A stretch of DNA of 64,000 nucleotides from M55B167 sp964406095. Its GTDB lineage: Bacteria; Verrucomicrobiota; Kiritimatiellia; RFP12; UBA1067. A program made the position numbers and the translations under genes. Positions 62,595-64,000 of the stretch are shown piece by piece; positions within the stretch are counted from its first letter, which is position 1; the number at the start of each line of letters is the position of its first letter. The notes beneath the pieces are model-generated. The model had not been told where the DNA came from, searched no databases, and saw only the letters and a program-made list of their open reading frames with translations. Location of the stretch: NCBI GenBank assembly GCA_964406095.1, contig CAYOQJ010000036.1:67178-131177 (forward strand), written 5' to 3'.

Positions 62595-63881
62595 TCAGAA
62601 ACGCATTGCATCGAGCCAGCGTTGTTGGTCATAACACAGTTTTTCGGATGCCACGACAGCCAAAGTCATGTTATCCTCACTTAAAATTTCCACCGCCAAT
62701 TGATTGACATCCTCGATACCCACAGCGCGTATGCCTTCGAGCACCTCACGCGGTTCCCGGATATCACCGTAATTGACATAGGATTCGCCGAGGTACGTCA
62801 TTCTGCTACTGGTGCTTTCCAATCCCAGTCGGAAGGTTCCCTGCAGATACTGTTTTGTTCGTTCGAGTTCATCGGATGTAACACCTTTATCAAGCAGAGA
62901 GCGCAACTCACTGGCGGTTAATTCGAGCGCGGCGTAAGCGCGACTCTCATCGAAACCGCCGCTGATTGAAAAAACACCGCAATCCGCAAAGAGCTGGTAG
63001 CCGCTTTGAATGGAGTAGCACAGGCCATGCTGTTCACGAACGCTTTGAAAGAGGCGCGAGCTCATATTTTCACCCAGCAGACCATTCAAAACCCGCAAAG
63101 CATAACGTCGTTGATCATGGCGTCCGAAGAGGCGGAATCCTGCGACCGCGTGTACCTGCCCGAGATCACGGACGCTCACTGTCAAAGAGTGTTGTTCATG
63201 GGTGGTTTCAACCGGAACGAGAACACGTCCGGTACCCGGAGGCAGATCACCAAGATGGCGTGCCGCCTGTGTCACACACTCGGCATGATCGACGCGACCG
63301 GCAAGAGCCATTACGGTGCAACCGGGTTGATAGCAGCTTTCTTTAAATATCCTGAGACGTTCATGGTCGAGTTCCGCCAAGGTTGTTGCGTTGCCAGCCA
63401 GGGGTCGTCCGATGGCATGATCGCGAAACATCGCTTCCTGCAACTTCTCCTGCACCAGATGATGTGGCAAATCCTGATACATTTTGATCTCTTCCAGCAC
63501 CACCTCGCGTTCACGTGAGAGCTCGCGCTCGCTAAGCAGCGAATTGCGGTACATATCGGCGAGCACATCAATGCCTTCTGTAGCAAATTCGGATGGCAGG
63601 CGGAAGTAGTAGCAGGTGCTTTCCTCCTGAGTATAGGCATTCAGATATCCGCCGCGTCCCTCTATCTGGCTGGAAAGATCGACCGGGGATCTTGTCGAAG
63701 TGCCTTTAAAAAGCATGTGTTCCAAAAAATGGCTGTAGCCTGATTCTGAAGCTGCTTCATATCTGCCGCCGGCTTTGATCCAGATACCTCCCGAAACGCT
63801 CTCGGCGTCACGGTTTTCAGCTGTGATAATCGTCAAGCCATTGGGCAGCTGCGAGATATGGATTTCGTTTTTCGTGAACAT
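62595..63881 (-). CDS. M16-family zinc peptidase
   Basis: 428 residues. Inverted zinc motif HFLEH (His51, Glu54, His55) with third ligand Glu131 in VVLEEIKMYQD, as in mitochondrial-processing-peptidase-like M16B proteins. Ends 41 nt from the converging pnp gene. Substrate unknown; related bacterial enzymes degrade peptides or process surface proteins. Start 63881. Confidence 0.93.
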   Translation of the reverse strand: MFTKNEIHISQLPNGLTIITAENRDAESVSGGIWIKAGGRYEAASESGYSHFLEHMLFKGTSTRSPVDLSSQIEGRGGYLNAYTQEESTCYYFRLPSEFATEGIDVLADMYRNSLLSERELSREREVVLEEIKMYQDLPHHLVQEKLQEAMFRDHAIGRPLAGNATTLAELDHERLRIFKESCYQPGCTVMALAGRVDHAECVTQAARHLGDLPPGTGRVLVPVETTHEQHSLTVSVRDLGQVHAVAGFRLFGRHDQRRYALRVLNGLLGENMSSRLFQSVREQHGLCYSIQSGYQLFADCGVFSISGGFDESRAYAALELTASELRSLLDKGVTSDELERTKQYLQGTFRLGLESTSSRMTYLGESYVNYGDIREPREVLEGIRAVGIEDVNQLAVEILSEDNMTLAVVASEKLCYDQQRWLDAMRF

Positions 63882-63904
63882 GATATTTTCTCTGTTTTGA
63901 TAAT

Positions 63905-64000
63905 CCTAAAAACGGCAGTTGCCATTTTGTCGTAGATGCAAGGCGCACGGTTTTCAGCTATAGTGACTATGCTGGAAGCCGTACAACGCCGCAGATGCGG
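63905..64000. repeat. Dispersed palindromic repeat, copy 2 (cut by window end)
   Basis: Matches copy 1 (25645-25722) at 76 of 78 positions, in the same orientation. It continues with GTACAACGCCGCAGATGCGG, which begins to pair with the left arm, so the full element is probably a longer imperfect palindrome. Confidence 0.85.

Noticed and set aside
1..64000. CRISPR arrays, tRNA, rRNA and riboswitches
   Set aside because: No regularly spaced direct repeats with unique spacers, no tRNA-like cloverleaf and no recognisable riboswitch core were seen; the tandem repeats at 16069 and 48407 have no spacers.

Overview
The window looks like a piece of chromosome from an anaerobic, polysaccharide-degrading Gram-negative bacterium of the PVC group, most likely a relative of Kiritimatiellota, Lentisphaerota or Verrucomicrobiota. 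This is inference from gene content: a PQQ-type beta-propeller with the WTQWRG start seen in planctomycete and verrucomicrobial proteins, twin-arginine Gfo/Idh/MocA and TIM-barrel sugar enzymes, a LamG/beta-helix surface protein, several secreted glycoside hydrolases, an XylR-type AraC regulator, and an NfnAB electron-bifurcating pair typical of anaerobes. No rRNA, tRNA or CRISPR array was found.

Layout. 1-4493 (minus): ribosomal block rpsL-rpsG-fusA-rpsJ-rplC-rplD, with str and S10 genes joined and no tuf between them. 4655-10597: small membrane protein, membrane-anchored alpha/beta hydrolase, glutamate dehydrogenase, sodium/solute symporter, secreted beta-propeller. 10931-15229: FHA-containing sigma-54 activator and a large secreted glycosidase. 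15230-16244: a repeat-rich gap with an IS4-type transposase remnant, an inverted CACGAAA element and a 45/50-bp tandem repeat. 16245-25478: hemolysin III-like protein, the nahK-nfnA-nfnB operon, a TPR protein and HrpA helicase.

25645-32629 is a defence island: a palindromic dispersed repeat, a type III DNA methyltransferase (mod) with an AT-rich specificity segment, a large DNA-binding protein coupled to a Doc/Fic toxin, paired direct repeats, and the type III restriction subunit (res). 32815-40583 is a five-gene cluster of VTC polyphosphate-polymerase-like protein, DUF4956 membrane protein, HlyD-like adaptor, TolC-like lipoprotein and secreted CotH-kinase/lamin-tail protein. It may be an envelope-spanning surface-modification or polymer-export system and is the most interesting region here.

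40713-45862: Fur-family regulator divergent from a secreted caspase-like protease, two twin-arginine sugar enzymes, a truncated beta-helix protein and phosphatidylglycerophosphatase A. 46012-60284 is a carbohydrate-use locus: GH10 xylanase, LamG surface protein, MFS transporter, SDR dehydrogenase, RraA-family protein and enolase-superfamily dehydratase on the minus strand, with a second glycosidase divergent from the XylR-like regulator. 60435-63881: dihydroorotase overlapping purine nucleoside phosphorylase, then an M16 protease. The window ends inside a second copy of the dispersed repeat found at 25645. Several intergenic gaps carry short degenerate periodic repeats (CACGAAA-, TCCA-, CACAGAG- and GTGGAA-type).
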